From the NCBI GenBank assembly GCA_030432655.1, contig JAUILA010000002.1, positions 62,001 through 126,000 on the forward strand: DNA of 64,000 nucleotides. Reading direction: 5' to 3'. This DNA is from Bacteroidia bacterium. Lineage in GTDB: Bacteria > Bacteroidota > Bacteroidia > Cytophagales > Cyclobacteriaceae. Position numbers and translations under genes: made by a program. Below, piece after piece: positions 6,669 to 16,031 of the stretch. The notes under the pieces are model-generated. The model did no database searches. It had not been told where the DNA came from and saw only the letters and a list, made by a program, of their open reading frames with translations. Within the stretch, counting starts at the first letter, position 1; the number at the start of each line of letters is the position of its first letter.

Positions 6669-8084
6669 TTAGAACTTTTTGAAATGATAGGTATAACCAA
6701 GCAAAAAGCCAATCGCAAAATAATTGGCCCGGGTTACGGTAGTCGCCTGTCCGAGAAGTCCGTCTTCACTTTCAAGATTTCCGCTCTGTTCGAAACGCTT
6801 GTTATTACCGATGCTCGGCATCAGTCCGACCGTAAGGGTACTCCGCTCTTTCATGATATTTGCCCCGGCCACAAAATGCCAGATGTCCCAGTTCGCTACC
6901 TCGGGCTTTATCCCCGGTTTATCCACCTCCCGGTAATAGGTCATATTATTCCGGAAACTGGCGACCAGCGACAGATTCTCATTTAGCAGCATTTCGTAAC
7001 CAATGGCGATATTGAAAACACCTTCGGCGCCGGCATATACATTAAGAAACTGATCACTGGTAATCTCATTAAATGAATCAGCCGGTCTTAAGAAGGAGGC
7101 AGGTTCTGCCTGCATAACCGCATAATCGTCAAGCTGCATAAAATACGCCATGGAAACTCCGAACTTCGATTTCTCGGTATTGTAATTGGCACCCAGGGAA
7201 ATTGACAGCGGTGACTTGAATTTTGTTTTCAGCTTGTCCTGCCGGTCGCTGGCAAGCACGTCAAGTCTCGGTGAGCCGCTGATCGAAATATTTTCCGCAG
7301 CAATATTTGCGGCCACAGTACCGTTTCCAAACAGGTTAATGGATGGCGTGCTTACCGTCAGCCCCATGGACCATTCATTGTTTATTCTCCAGGCAGCACC
7401 AAGTTTTAACTGATAGCGCACATTGAAGTAGTGCATGTTTTCGATCGACGTAGTACTGACCCGCGTATTTTCAGCGTCATTCAGGAATCCGTAATAGAGC
7501 GTATTGTTATTATACGTCTGGTTCCGGAGAATGAAAAAATGGGTAAAACCAAGGGATATCTTATCATTCAGTTTCCTGCTGAATGCCACACCCCCCATGG
7601 TCTCCATTGTCTTTACATCCAGGCTCAGGTCCGCAATGAATTCCTCTTCTCCCGGGCTTTCATCATTATCCGCCAGGTCAAAAAATCCATCCACCCGTAC
7701 ATTCCCCTTGAAGGAGAAATTGACCGGGGAGATCAGCGCATAGCCTATTTTCCATTTCCGCTGATCCCCGCTTAACATACCAGAAATCAGCAGCGGAATG
7801 GCCCCGATCTGGCTGCTCTTAAAGTCTGCCTGGGCCCCGAGAGCATCCTCCACCGTAATGTTAGCCAGTTCGTACAAATTGGCATTAATGGAAATATTGG
7901 ATTCCTCCATAAATCCGAGTGCCCCTGGGTTGTAGAAGATCATGCTGTTGTCATTCGATCCGCCTACCACGGCGCCCGACATCAGCGCGGCCCGTGTTCC
8001 GAAAGGCTGCGACCAGTAATGTGTATCCTGTGCCACCGCAGACATTCCGCTTGCCAGGAGAACAATCAGGAGAATATTTTTCAT
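6669..8084 (-). CDS. OmpP1/FadL-family outer-membrane transport protein
   Basis: A 471-residue outer-membrane beta-barrel of the OMPP1/FadL/TodX group, which moves hydrophobic compounds such as fatty acids across the outer membrane. Residues 1-19 form a signal peptide ending in SAVAQ. The mature start (SQPFGTRAALMSGAVVGG, then NSMIFYNPGALGF) is the typical FadL-like N-terminal plug signature, in which Asn-Pro-Ala/Gly follows a tyrosine. The remainder alternates amphipathic strands, and the C-terminus ends in an aromatic residue (YTYHFKKF) as in barrel proteins. It lies 14 bases after the gene upstream on the same strand, so it is probably last in a three-gene envelope operon (10877 to 6669). 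The substrate is unknown. Confidence 0.85.
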   Translation of the reverse strand: MKNILLIVLLASGMSAVAQDTHYWSQPFGTRAALMSGAVVGGSNDNSMIFYNPGALGFMEESNISINANLYELANITVEDALGAQADFKSSQIGAIPLLISGMLSGDQRKWKIGYALISPVNFSFKGNVRVDGFFDLADNDESPGEEEFIADLSLDVKTMETMGGVAFSRKLNDKISLGFTHFFILRNQTYNNNTLYYGFLNDAENTRVSTTSIENMHYFNVRYQLKLGAAWRINNEWSMGLTVSTPSINLFGNGTVAANIAAENISISGSPRLDVLASDRQDKLKTKFKSPLSISLGANYNTEKSKFGVSMAYFMQLDDYAVMQAEPASFLRPADSFNEITSDQFLNVYAGAEGVFNIAIGYEMLLNENLSLVASFRNNMTYYREVDKPGIKPEVANWDIWHFVAGANIMKERSTLTVGLMPSIGNNKRFEQSGNLESEDGLLGQATTVTRANYFAIGFLLGYTYHFKKF

Positions 8085-8098
8085 TCCTAAATATACAA

Positions 8099-10309
8099 TT
8101 AATGACCTCTTCGGCCACCACTTCTGGCCGGACGGGTGGCAGGCCGGGTAGTCGGACGAGACTGATAGGAGGAAGTCCTGCTTTGTCCTCTCGACCGCTG
8201 GGTGGCTTGCCTGTTCATATTACTCCGGGAAGAATTCGATCGCTCCCAGCCTGAATTCGACCGCTGTTGCCAGTTTCCATTGTTCTGTTGCCGGTATACC
8301 TCCCCGTTTCTGTCTGTATACACGTTATTCTTTTCTCTGGTCGATGGCCTGGCCTGTGGCTTCGTGTTGTCACGGCTTGTCGGTCTCGTGGAAGGACGTG
8401 CAGCATCCCTCGTGGTCGGACGGCTCGCTTCCCTGGTATTTGGCCGGCGATCCGGCTGCCCATCCCTGGATGGCCGTTGAGCCACCGATCCCCTGTCCCG
8501 GGTTACGGCATCCCCTCTTCCTTTATACAAATTGTTGGTCTGCCGGCGATTGTTGATATTGATATTAGTCGAATTGTCAATATTAATCTGGTTATTATTC
8601 CAGCGGTTTCCGCCGTAATACCCGCCCCGGTAGGGAGGCCGGTACGGAGGTCTGTAAACAGGCGGCCCCCACCATCCGCCATGGTGATAATAACCTCCTC
8701 CAAAGCCCCAGCTGAAACTGAACCAACCACGGCTGAATCCGAAACTCATACTCCATCCGGTCCAGGGGTTGTAGTGCATTCCGAATCCCCAGGTGACAGG
8801 CCTGGGATAATAGTAACTTCCATACCAGGGCCGGTAGTAATACCCGGTGCCATATACGACGGTCGGACCATACACATAGCTTCCCAGGTACCCCGGGGTA
8901 TACCCCACATAAACGTACTGGGGAGTCACATCATATATGTAGACATACTTGGTATTGTAAGCTTCCGAACTCGCCGGAATATTCTCCACATCACTGGGGC
9001 GTTCAGTCGAAACTTTCCATGGGCCATCCGGCTTATTGGATACAAACCAGATTCCGTCATCCACCGCGTAGTATTTGTTGCCTTGCTTAAGCACCGTAGT
9101 GGGCGTATTGACGGCAACCTCGAGGCTTGTTCCCTCAATGCGTTCAAATTTCGGGCTGCCATCGTATTCCACTTCGCAATCCGTCGAATTGATATCCACT
9201 TTGGCCGTTTGAGGCACTTGTGCATCCATCATTGCTTCCCTGGCTTCATCCGTACCGGCCACGTTCGCGAGTACCGCATCCTTCTCCGAGCCATCAGGAA
9301 TCTTTTTGAAATCTTCCGGGAGCTGATCTGCTCCAACGAATGCCCACGGACCGTTCAGGGAGCCTGAGTTATACCACCGGCCGGCCAGCAGAATATAATA
9401 CTTCTGCTCTGCGATATTCATAAAGATCTGGTCTTCGGTATTCGCCATGTAAAGCAGTCCGGTCCCCTCGACGGACTGGAAATCTGCCTCGCCGTCTGAT
9501 TGAATGAGTTCGGCTGGTTCAGTACTGATCACAATGGCAGGAGGTGAATCAGGAACATCTGTCTCCTGCTCACCCTGATTTTCTTCCTCCTGCTGCTTTA
9601 CAGCCTTGTCAATTTCAGCCATTTTACCTTTTAAATTTGACACAGGCTTCCATCCACTTTCAATCGACCCTGATTGATACCAGAACGCGCCTCCATACAG
9701 ATAGTATTGCCTGTCTTCCGGATTTCGGAGAATAAGAAATGGCGTATTGACTACCAGGTCCACCCCGGCATCCTTGTTTTCCTCCAGCTTAGGTTCGCCA
9801 TCGATCAACACCAGCGTGGAGGGCGTGGTGGCATAGATGATCTTCGGAGGTGAAGTATTCAGGTCAGGTGCATCGGTATAGTCCGTATCCTCAAGCGTGG
9901 CCACAATATTGTCGAGGGATAATTCCAGGTTCCATTTTGGGATCTCCGTTTCAAGCAGCGATTTGAATTTGTCAATTTTTGTCTGATCCTCCACATTTGG
10001 AAACCGGGCATCGGTTATTTCAATGGATTCCAAGGTGGCCATGCGGGTATCCCGGTCGGTGAGCAGCTGAACTTTTGCCCAGGCCGCCCCGAATACCGGT
10101 TCGCTGTTCTTCTGTTCCCTTACCGACACCGCAGCCCGGGCGGTAAGTGTATTTCCTTCCAGCGTTTCCGGCTGAGGCTGATAAATAACGACTTTTCCAC
10201 CTGAATTCAGGGGGATTTCTTTTGGCCATTCATCCTGCGCCAGTACTTCCTGGCCCGATTGGATAAGCAGGAGAACAAGCATGATCATGAATGTATTCCG
10301 AACCATCAT
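8099..10309 (-). CDS. Secreted Tyr/Gly-rich protein with three repeat modules
   Basis: This exported protein has about 736 residues when started at the ATG at 10309, which places the signal peptide (FMIMLVLLLIQSGQEVLAQ) correctly; a longer frame reaches 10348 but overlaps the gene upstream. Three modules of about 85-110 residues follow in the first 470 residues, each ending in a tryptophan motif (AFWYQSGSIESGW; GRWYNSGSLNGPW; GIWFVSNKPDGPW). Next come a Tyr/Gly/Trp-rich low-complexity segment (YVYVGYTPGYLGSYVYG and many GYY, YRPPY runs) and a long Arg/Ser/Thr/Asn-rich basic tail ending GGRRGH. Similar proteins are often labelled carbohydrate-binding family V/XII, but that label is weak. It may be a surface or matrix protein. 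Confidence 0.7.
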   Translation of the reverse strand: MMVRNTFMIMLVLLLIQSGQEVLAQDEWPKEIPLNSGGKVVIYQPQPETLEGNTLTARAAVSVREQKNSEPVFGAAWAKVQLLTDRDTRMATLESIEITDARFPNVEDQTKIDKFKSLLETEIPKWNLELSLDNIVATLEDTDYTDAPDLNTSPPKIIYATTPSTLVLIDGEPKLEENKDAGVDLVVNTPFLILRNPEDRQYYLYGGAFWYQSGSIESGWKPVSNLKGKMAEIDKAVKQQEEENQGEQETDVPDSPPAIVISTEPAELIQSDGEADFQSVEGTGLLYMANTEDQIFMNIAEQKYYILLAGRWYNSGSLNGPWAFVGADQLPEDFKKIPDGSEKDAVLANVAGTDEAREAMMDAQVPQTAKVDINSTDCEVEYDGSPKFERIEGTSLEVAVNTPTTVLKQGNKYYAVDDGIWFVSNKPDGPWKVSTERPSDVENIPASSEAYNTKYVYIYDVTPQYVYVGYTPGYLGSYVYGPTVVYGTGYYYRPWYGSYYYPRPVTWGFGMHYNPWTGWSMSFGFSRGWFSFSWGFGGGYYHHGGWWGPPVYRPPYRPPYRGGYYGGNRWNNNQINIDNSTNININNRRQTNNLYKGRGDAVTRDRGSVAQRPSRDGQPDRRPNTREASRPTTRDAARPSTRPTSRDNTKPQARPSTREKNNVYTDRNGEVYRQQNNGNWQQRSNSGWERSNSSRSNMNRQATQRSRGQSRTSSYQSRPTTRPATRPARSGGRRGH

Positions 10310-10313
10310 AATT

Positions 10314-10877
10314 TTATTCTTTAAAAGGTTTACCCAGCCACTTTCCAAATCCTACTCCCAGGAACCAGGTATTATAAGTTTCAACTTTTCGGTCATAGGT
10401 AAGAGAAATGGCAGCTTCCCAGCCATTGCGAATCTCAACTGCATATTCAGCCCCAAGCCGAAGGACCGACAGCGACTCCTCTTTAGTGATTTCCTGTCCG
10501 TATCCCGCGTGCACGCTGATATGCTCCGTGAACCGGTAGGTCCCCGCCAGTACCACACTCACCGGGGAAGTCCGGTTAAGCGCAGCTTCGTCACTTTTTT
10601 CAGATTCCACCTCGTAATTGGTAGGAATGACATCTGTATGTAGTCCGACAGACCATTTGGGTGTAATCGCAAAATCATAGTCCACCGTAAACGCGCCGAG
10701 GTTTAACCGGTTCTTTTCTCCCTCACTTATTCCCGCCGGTATGTGCGCATGTCCCATTCCAATGGTCAGCCGGTGCCGGCCATGCAGTTCATTTTCTTCA
10801 CTATGTTCAATTTCATCTTCTTCTTGTGCAAAAATAGGGGTCGAAATTGCCGTTGCTAATAATATGAGTATAATCAT
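10314..10877 (-). CDS. Predicted outer-membrane beta-barrel protein, unknown
   Basis: Starting at the ATG at 10877 gives a 187-residue protein with a clean signal peptide (MIILILLATAISTPIFAQ). A longer frame from TTG at 10946 adds 23 unlikely residues. After an acidic, histidine-containing linker (EEDEIEHSEENELHGRH) the rest consists of alternating strands (LNLGAFTVDYDF, YRFTEHISVHAGYGQE, NTWFLGVGFGKWLGK), typical of a small eight- to ten-stranded barrel. A near-consensus -7 box (TACCTTTA on the minus strand, 10958-10951) lies upstream. It is followed within 5 bases by the Tyr/Gly-rich secreted protein gene and then the FadL-like gene, so the three may form an envelope operon. Function unknown. 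Confidence 0.65.
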   Translation of the reverse strand: MIILILLATAISTPIFAQEEDEIEHSEENELHGRHRLTIGMGHAHIPAGISEGEKNRLNLGAFTVDYDFAITPKWSVGLHTDVIPTNYEVESEKSDEAALNRTSPVSVVLAGTYRFTEHISVHAGYGQEITKEESLSVLRLGAEYAVEIRNGWEAAISLTYDRKVETYNTWFLGVGFGKWLGKPFKE

Positions 10878-11060
10878 ACGCAGATGATTCAGGAGAATAT
10901 TTGAAAACCCGGCAGTATGCAATTTTCCTAATAATTTGGCTATCAATTACTAAAGGTATGGATTGGCGGGCATTTATTATCTGATAAACAATATTTTCTT
11001 AAATGAACTCTTCAGTAACGAAAGAGTGGGGATGAAAATTTACCCCATTTTACGGGATTG

Positions 11061-11088
11061 TTGCGCATTGCATTCTACCTTAAATTGG
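11061..11088 (+). promoter_or_regulatory. Possible promoter of the SusC/SusD operon
   Basis: TTG (11061-11063) and TAAATTGG (11081-11088) are separated by 17 bases. The -7 element is only a partial match to TAnnTTTG. The implied start falls near the inverted repeat at 11093-11113. Confidence 0.25.
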
Positions 11089-11092
11089 AAGG

Positions 11093-11113
11093 TTGTTGGA
11101 GTAAATCCAACAA
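11093..11113. promoter_or_regulatory. Inverted repeat in the SusC leader
   Basis: TTGTTGGA (11093-11100) and TCCAACAA (11106-11113) are perfect inverted copies with a 5-base loop, 38 bases ahead of the SusC ATG. It could be an operator or a leader-RNA stem. Only the repeat itself is seen. Confidence 0.4.
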
Positions 11114-11151
11114 ATTCTATGTAAATTGTTATATCTAACCAAACTAATTTT

Positions 11152-14148
11152 ATGCCTATGAAGAAAATTTACTTCTTAAGTATGATACTCTTTATGCTCC
11201 TGTCATTCAGCCAGTTACTGGCGCAGGACCTGCGGGTATCAGGTACGGTTACGGAAGAATCCACAGGTGAAGCACTTGCCGGGGTAAACGTAATCATACA
11301 GGGGACCACCACCGGAACGATTACCGATATACAGGGTAATTATTCGCTTGAGGTTCCCCGTGGCTCCACGTTATTATTCTCATTTGTAGGATATCTCACG
11401 CAATCTGTTGTGGTACAGCAGCAGACAACGGTCGATGTTGAACTAAAGCAGGATGTTACCAATCTTGAAGAGGTGGTAATCTCCGGTCTGGCGTCAACAG
11501 TGAAACGAACGAATCTCGCCAATGCCGTGGCTACGGTAAACAGCGAACAATTACGGGGTACTACGACCCAGCAGACGCTGGATAATGCCCTTTACGGGAA
11601 AATACCAGGGGTTAACATGAATGCCAATGGCGGTGCTCCCGGCGGTGGTATCAATGTACAGCTCCGTGGGATTTCCACATTAGGGGCCGGCTCGTCCCAG
11701 CCACTTTATATTATTGACGGGGTTTACCTGGACAACTCAGCCATACGTAATGGCCGTACACAGGTAAGTGGTGCCAGCGGCGGCCAGTCCACCGCAACCC
11801 AGGATAACGCGTCCAACCGGATTGCCGATCTGAACCCGGACGATATAGAGAATATTGAGGTACTGAAAGGTCCGTCGGCAGCTGCTATCTACGGGACCCG
11901 TGCCAATGCCGGTGTAATCATTATCACCACCAAGAAGGGGTCTACCGGGAAACCAAAGATCCGCCTTAACCAGGATATTGGCTTTGCAGAAGGTCAGAAT
12001 TTTGTCGGTTTTGATGACTGGAATCCGGACAAGATCACTGCGTATTATGGTACCGGCGAAACCGGCCAGGCAGAATTGCAGAAATACAATGAAGCACTGG
12101 CGGAAGGACGTGTGGCAGACTGGGAAGAGGAAATATACGGCGAAACCGGCATGTTGTACAATACCCAGCTGAGTATTACAGGGGGTAATGAGCAGACAAC
12201 CTACTTCATCAGCGGAAGTTTGCAGGATGAAGAAGGAATTATTCAGCGAACCGGTTTCCAGCGCTATTCCATACGTGCCAATATAGAGCAAAAGCTATGG
12301 GAAAAGGTAAAACTGAATGTTAATACCAATTACATACAATCAGAGAGTGATCGGGGCTTTACTGGAAACCAGAACAATACCGGAGGATCAATGGGTTATA
12401 CCCTTGCCTATACCCCTTCCTATGCGGATCTTTTCCCGGATGAACAGGGAAATTATCCGAATAACAGTTATTTCAATGATAATCCGCTCGCCATTCGTGA
12501 CCTGGCGGACAACAACTTCACTGTTAACCGGTTCATTACAAGCTTCGGGTTAAACTATGATATCTTTCAAACGACCAATTCGTTTTTAAGATTTAACATG
12601 TCAGGAGGGGTTGATTACCTGACTTCTGAGTCGCTGGTATATTTCCCGGAGATTCTCCAGCACCAGCAGGCCCAGGCCAACCCGGGTGATGTTATGTGGG
12701 GTAAGAGCAATAACTTCAACTCTAACATCCAGGGATTCCTGGTCTTTAATACGATGTTCGGGGAATTTACATCCACCACCCAGGCGGGAATGGTGAAATT
12801 ACACCAGAATTCAGAATTCATACTGAATCGCGGCCGTGGACTGGCAGGGGGTCAAACCAACCTGCAGTGGGCCAAAGTGGTTTCGGTCCAGGAACAAACC
12901 AACCGCGAGGTATCGGACCTTGGTATTGTTTTCCAGGAAGAACTGAACTGGGGGGAGAAAATCATTGCAACCCTCGGTATACGATTTGATAAATCCACGC
13001 TCAATTTCCAGCAAAACGAGTTCTATGCATTTCCGAAAGCTTCGGTGGCTGTGAACCTGCATAATTTTGATTTCTTTGATTCAGGCCTCATCAGTCAGCT
13101 GAAGCTGCGTGCTGCCTATGGAGAAACAGGTGGATTGCCGCTGTTTGGAAATACCTTCGAATCGCTTACACCGCAGCTGATTGGCGGCGGCCTCGGTGGT
13201 CAGGTGGGAACACGTGGTGTTGATCCGGATCTTGTTCCGGAAACGGCCGCTGAAATTGAAGTGGGGGCTGATATCGCCTTGTTCGACGGCGCCCTTAGCC
13301 TGGAGGCTACCTATTACAATAAAAAGGTTAATGACCTGATCCTTGACCTGATCCCGGCCGAATCAACCGGTATCCTGGCCATTGCGACCAATGCAGCTGA
13401 TCTGGAGAATAAAGGAATAGAGCTTGGCCTGAGTGGTACGCCAATCAGGAGTCAGAACTTCGAATGGTTCAGCCAGCTGTTGTGGTGGAAGAATGAATCA
13501 GAAATCACAAGATTGAATATTCCGACGTTTACGACAGGCGGATTCGGCCCTTCGCTCGGATCCTACCTGATCGCTGAAGGGTATTCTCCCACTACGATCA
13601 TCGGTACTCCTTCAGGAACTGAGATCCCTGGCGGATTTACCGTGTATGGCGATCGTCAGGCAGATTTTGATATGTCCTTCTTTAACTCTTTCCGTTTCCT
13701 TAAGAACTTCGAGTTCAGCTTCCTGCTGCACTGGAAAAAAGGCGGAGACAACATCAACCTGTCTTCACTGCTATGGGATGACGGGGGAAATACTCCCGGA
13801 TGGGATGAAGATGCCGACAATAATGATACTCCTGACGGACTTGACAGATTGCTCGAATGGGCAGGTGGTAATACCGGGGTATATATCCAGGAATCCTCCT
13901 ATGTCAAATTAAGGGAGATTGGCTTGTACTATAATGTGCCCGCCAACGTAACGGACAACTTCCTTAACGGTGCATTTACAAGCATCAAATTTGGGGTGTC
14001 AGGTAATAATATCCTGCTTTACACACCTTATGAAAGCTATGATCCGGAAGTATCCAACTTCGGAAATCAGCCGATTTCTTCGAATATCGAAGTAACGCCT
14101 TACCCTTCTTCAAGGAGGTATTTCTTTCACATAGCTCTTGAATTTTAA
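11152..14148 (+). CDS. SusC/RagA-family TonB-linked outer-membrane receptor
   Basis: A 998-residue TonB-dependent importer barrel of the SusC type, which takes up oligosaccharides, peptides or similar ligands together with a SusD lipoprotein. Order of parts: signal peptide (to LLAQ, about residue 25), a carboxypeptidase D-like regulatory domain (VSGTVTEESTGEALAGVNV, to about 105), then a plug domain with SusC signatures (GKIPGVNM, LYIIDGVYL, IEVLKGPSAAAIYG, GVIIITTKKG). The large barrel ends with a terminal aromatic (FFHIALEF). ATGs at 11152 and 11158 are both possible. The SusD partner starts as this gene ends. No glycan hydrolase or sigma/anti-sigma pair is adjacent, so the substrate cannot be inferred from context. 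Confidence 0.95.
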   Translation: MPMKKIYFLSMILFMLLSFSQLLAQDLRVSGTVTEESTGEALAGVNVIIQGTTTGTITDIQGNYSLEVPRGSTLLFSFVGYLTQSVVVQQQTTVDVELKQDVTNLEEVVISGLASTVKRTNLANAVATVNSEQLRGTTTQQTLDNALYGKIPGVNMNANGGAPGGGINVQLRGISTLGAGSSQPLYIIDGVYLDNSAIRNGRTQVSGASGGQSTATQDNASNRIADLNPDDIENIEVLKGPSAAAIYGTRANAGVIIITTKKGSTGKPKIRLNQDIGFAEGQNFVGFDDWNPDKITAYYGTGETGQAELQKYNEALAEGRVADWEEEIYGETGMLYNTQLSITGGNEQTTYFISGSLQDEEGIIQRTGFQRYSIRANIEQKLWEKVKLNVNTNYIQSESDRGFTGNQNNTGGSMGYTLAYTPSYADLFPDEQGNYPNNSYFNDNPLAIRDLADNNFTVNRFITSFGLNYDIFQTTNSFLRFNMSGGVDYLTSESLVYFPEILQHQQAQANPGDVMWGKSNNFNSNIQGFLVFNTMFGEFTSTTQAGMVKLHQNSEFILNRGRGLAGGQTNLQWAKVVSVQEQTNREVSDLGIVFQEELNWGEKIIATLGIRFDKSTLNFQQNEFYAFPKASVAVNLHNFDFFDSGLISQLKLRAAYGETGGLPLFGNTFESLTPQLIGGGLGGQVGTRGVDPDLVPETAAEIEVGADIALFDGALSLEATYYNKKVNDLILDLIPAESTGILAIATNAADLENKGIELGLSGTPIRSQNFEWFSQLLWWKNESEITRLNIPTFTTGGFGPSLGSYLIAEGYSPTTIIGTPSGTEIPGGFTVYGDRQADFDMSFFNSFRFLKNFEFSFLLHWKKGGDNINLSSLLWDDGGNTPGWDEDADNNDTPDGLDRLLEWAGGNTGVYIQESSYVKLREIGLYYNVPANVTDNFLNGAFTSIKFGVSGNNILLYTPYESYDPEVSNFGNQPISSNIEVTPYPSSRRYFFHIALEF

Positions 14149-14152
14149 TAAG

Positions 14153-15529
14153 ATGAAAATGAAACCAATATATATATTCTTACTCGTTATGACATCGCTG
14201 GTATTTTCATGCGATGTGGACGAAGTAGTGGATCCGAACAACCCGTCGCTCGCCAGTGTCCTGAATGATGCGTCCATCGCGGAACTTCAGGTACTTGTAA
14301 CTGGTCTGGAGGCACGCAGCCGGGTATATTATACGAATGCCACGCAGATGTTTGGCTCATTTGGCCGGGAAGTATGGGCTTATTTCGGCTCAGATCCCCG
14401 TTTTCAGAATGACTGGCTGGGGTTGGTGAGAACCGAAACCTATCCGGATTTCTTTGCTTCTGCCGGGACCTATGTTAACCCGTATCTCGCAGTGAAACAG
14501 GCCAATATTCTGATTGAATCAGTGGGTAATTCTTCCGCTGTGACAGCCGAACAGGCGGCAGGGATGACCGGGTTTGCAAAAACGATCAAAGGCTACCAGC
14601 TTTTGTGGCCTTTGATGCAGCAGTATCAGAATGGGATCCGTGTGGATGTTGAAGACCCGCTTAACCCGGGAGAAACACTTGGTTATGATGCCGCCCTGGC
14701 GGCCATACGAAGCATACTTGACGAAGGGATGTCTGATTTGCAGGCAGCTGGTGGGTCATTCGCCTTTGACCTGACCGCCGGGTATGCGGGATTTAATTCG
14801 CCTGATGGCATGATGGAAGTAAACCGTGCGATTGCGGCACGTGCAGCGTTGTATGCAGAAGATTATAACGGAGCACTCACCGCATTGAGCAACAGTTTTA
14901 TGGACCTGGATGTGGATGAAGACAGCCGGGAAAAAATGTACGTTGGTCCTGCGCATGTTTATGGAGAAGCACCGGATATTAATAATCCGTTGTTTTATCC
15001 ACTTAATGCATCCACCAGTACTATTCTGATTGTTCATCCTTCCATGATCGAAGACGCTTTGCCGGGAGATGCCCGCGTGGATGCTAAATTCTTCGAGCGT
15101 GATGAGCCGGTGAATAATTCGAATATTGTAGATTCCAACGGGGATAATATTCCTGGAGAATACCAGGATGCTCGTTACGCGACCAATACGGACCCGATTC
15201 CGTTCATCCGGAACGAAGAGCTGATCCTGATTTATGCGGAAGCCCAGCTGATGACAAGTAATCCGGGCGAAGCAGAAGATGCGATAAACATCATCAGGAA
15301 TACCTGGGGACTTGCCGATTATTCGGGCGGTTCTTCCATGGACGAATTGATGGAGGAAATTCTCTTTCAGCGCAGGTATTCCCTGTGGGCAGAAGGAGGT
15401 CACCGGTGGATTGATCTTCGTCGGACTGACCGGTTGAATGATACCTACGTGGACTTGCGAGATGGGGGTAATATTTTCACCCAGGTAAGTCGTCGCACAT
15501 CTGAAATCAACTGGGATCTTGACAACTAG
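14153..15529 (+). CDS. SusD/RagB-family nutrient-binding lipoprotein
   Basis: Surface lipoprotein lid of the SusCD complex, about 458 residues from the ATG at 14153 (an earlier ATG at 14138 overlaps SusC by 11 bases). The lipobox VFSC (SLVFSCDVDE) gives a lipidated cysteine followed by an acidic run, consistent with export to the cell surface in Bacteroidota. TPR-like helices fill the middle. The C-terminal SusD signature is clear (RRYSLWAEGGHRWIDLRRT). The family's EAxLxxxxP-like segment appears as LIYAEAQLMTSNPGEAEDAI, with an INxIRN motif after it. It is translationally close to SusC, and the pair ends at a strong terminator, so it is a two-gene operon. Ligand unknown. Confidence 0.95.
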   Translation: MKMKPIYIFLLVMTSLVFSCDVDEVVDPNNPSLASVLNDASIAELQVLVTGLEARSRVYYTNATQMFGSFGREVWAYFGSDPRFQNDWLGLVRTETYPDFFASAGTYVNPYLAVKQANILIESVGNSSAVTAEQAAGMTGFAKTIKGYQLLWPLMQQYQNGIRVDVEDPLNPGETLGYDAALAAIRSILDEGMSDLQAAGGSFAFDLTAGYAGFNSPDGMMEVNRAIAARAALYAEDYNGALTALSNSFMDLDVDEDSREKMYVGPAHVYGEAPDINNPLFYPLNASTSTILIVHPSMIEDALPGDARVDAKFFERDEPVNNSNIVDSNGDNIPGEYQDARYATNTDPIPFIRNEELILIYAEAQLMTSNPGEAEDAINIIRNTWGLADYSGGSSMDELMEEILFQRRYSLWAEGGHRWIDLRRTDRLNDTYVDLRDGGNIFTQVSRRTSEINWDLDN

Positions 15530-15550
15530 ACAGATCTGAACCAAATTCCT

Positions 15551-15575
15551 GAGGGGCTTCGGCCCCTCTTTTTTT
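15551..15575 (+). terminator. Terminator of the SusC/SusD operon
   Basis: GAGGGGC and GCCCCTC form a 7-bp GC-rich stem around a TTCG tetraloop, followed by seven Ts. Confidence 0.9.
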
Positions 15576-15641
15576 GGATTTTTATTGCTTGATTATCAGG
15601 CTGGAAGGTTGTATATTCTGTCCCTAATAAATCCAATAACA

Positions 15642-16031
15642 ATGAAAAGACATATGTTTGGCTGGGTGGAAATCCCGGTTTCTGATATGGATCGTGCCAT
15701 AGCTTTTTACGAAGAGGTATTTAAAATTAAAATTGATAAAAATGTAATGGGTGATCTGATTATGGGCTGGTTTCCCTTCGCTGACCCGGAAGCTCCTGGT
15801 TCCGGCGGCAGCCTGGTTAAACATCCGGAGTTTTATCATCCTTCTGACTCACAAGGGGTCCTGGTCTATTTTTCCTCAATAACCGGGGATTTGCAGAATG
15901 AACTTGACCGTGTGGAATCAGCAGGAGGTACGGTCTTGAGCGGTAAAAAGCAAATTTCGGACGAACATGGATTTATGGCTCTGTTCCTGGACACGGAAGG
16001 AAACAGGGTGGCACTTCATTCCAGAGGGTAA
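15642..16031 (+). CDS. VOC-superfamily (glyoxalase-like) protein
   Basis: This 129-residue vicinal-oxygen-chelate protein starts at the ATG at 15642 (MKRHMFGWVEIPVSDMDRA); upstream in-frame codons are judged non-coding. Two beta-alpha-beta-beta-beta halves are visible: FGWVEIPVSDMDRAIAFYE at residues 4-22 and a second half around SQGVLVYFSSITGDLQNELD. The end DEHGFMALFLDTEGNRVALH carries the usual Asp-Thr-Glu-Gly-Asn turn. Related proteins include glyoxalases, dioxygenases and bleomycin-resistance-like binders. Metal-binding positions cannot be assigned with confidence, so the reaction is unknown. It ends immediately next to the convergent lipoprotein gene, with the two stop codons abutting. 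Confidence 0.85.
   Translation: MKRHMFGWVEIPVSDMDRAIAFYEEVFKIKIDKNVMGDLIMGWFPFADPEAPGSGGSLVKHPEFYHPSDSQGVLVYFSSITGDLQNELDRVESAGGTVLSGKKQISDEHGFMALFLDTEGNRVALHSRG

Noticed and set aside
8267-9367. A 366-codon open frame antisense to the Tyr/Gly-rich secreted protein gene.
   Set aside because: It mirrors the low-complexity codons of the opposite gene, has no recognisable domain, and would overlap a well-supported exported protein.
14756-15544. A 262-codon minus-strand frame opposite susD.
   Set aside because: SusD motifs on the plus strand are unmistakable; the minus product has no family features.
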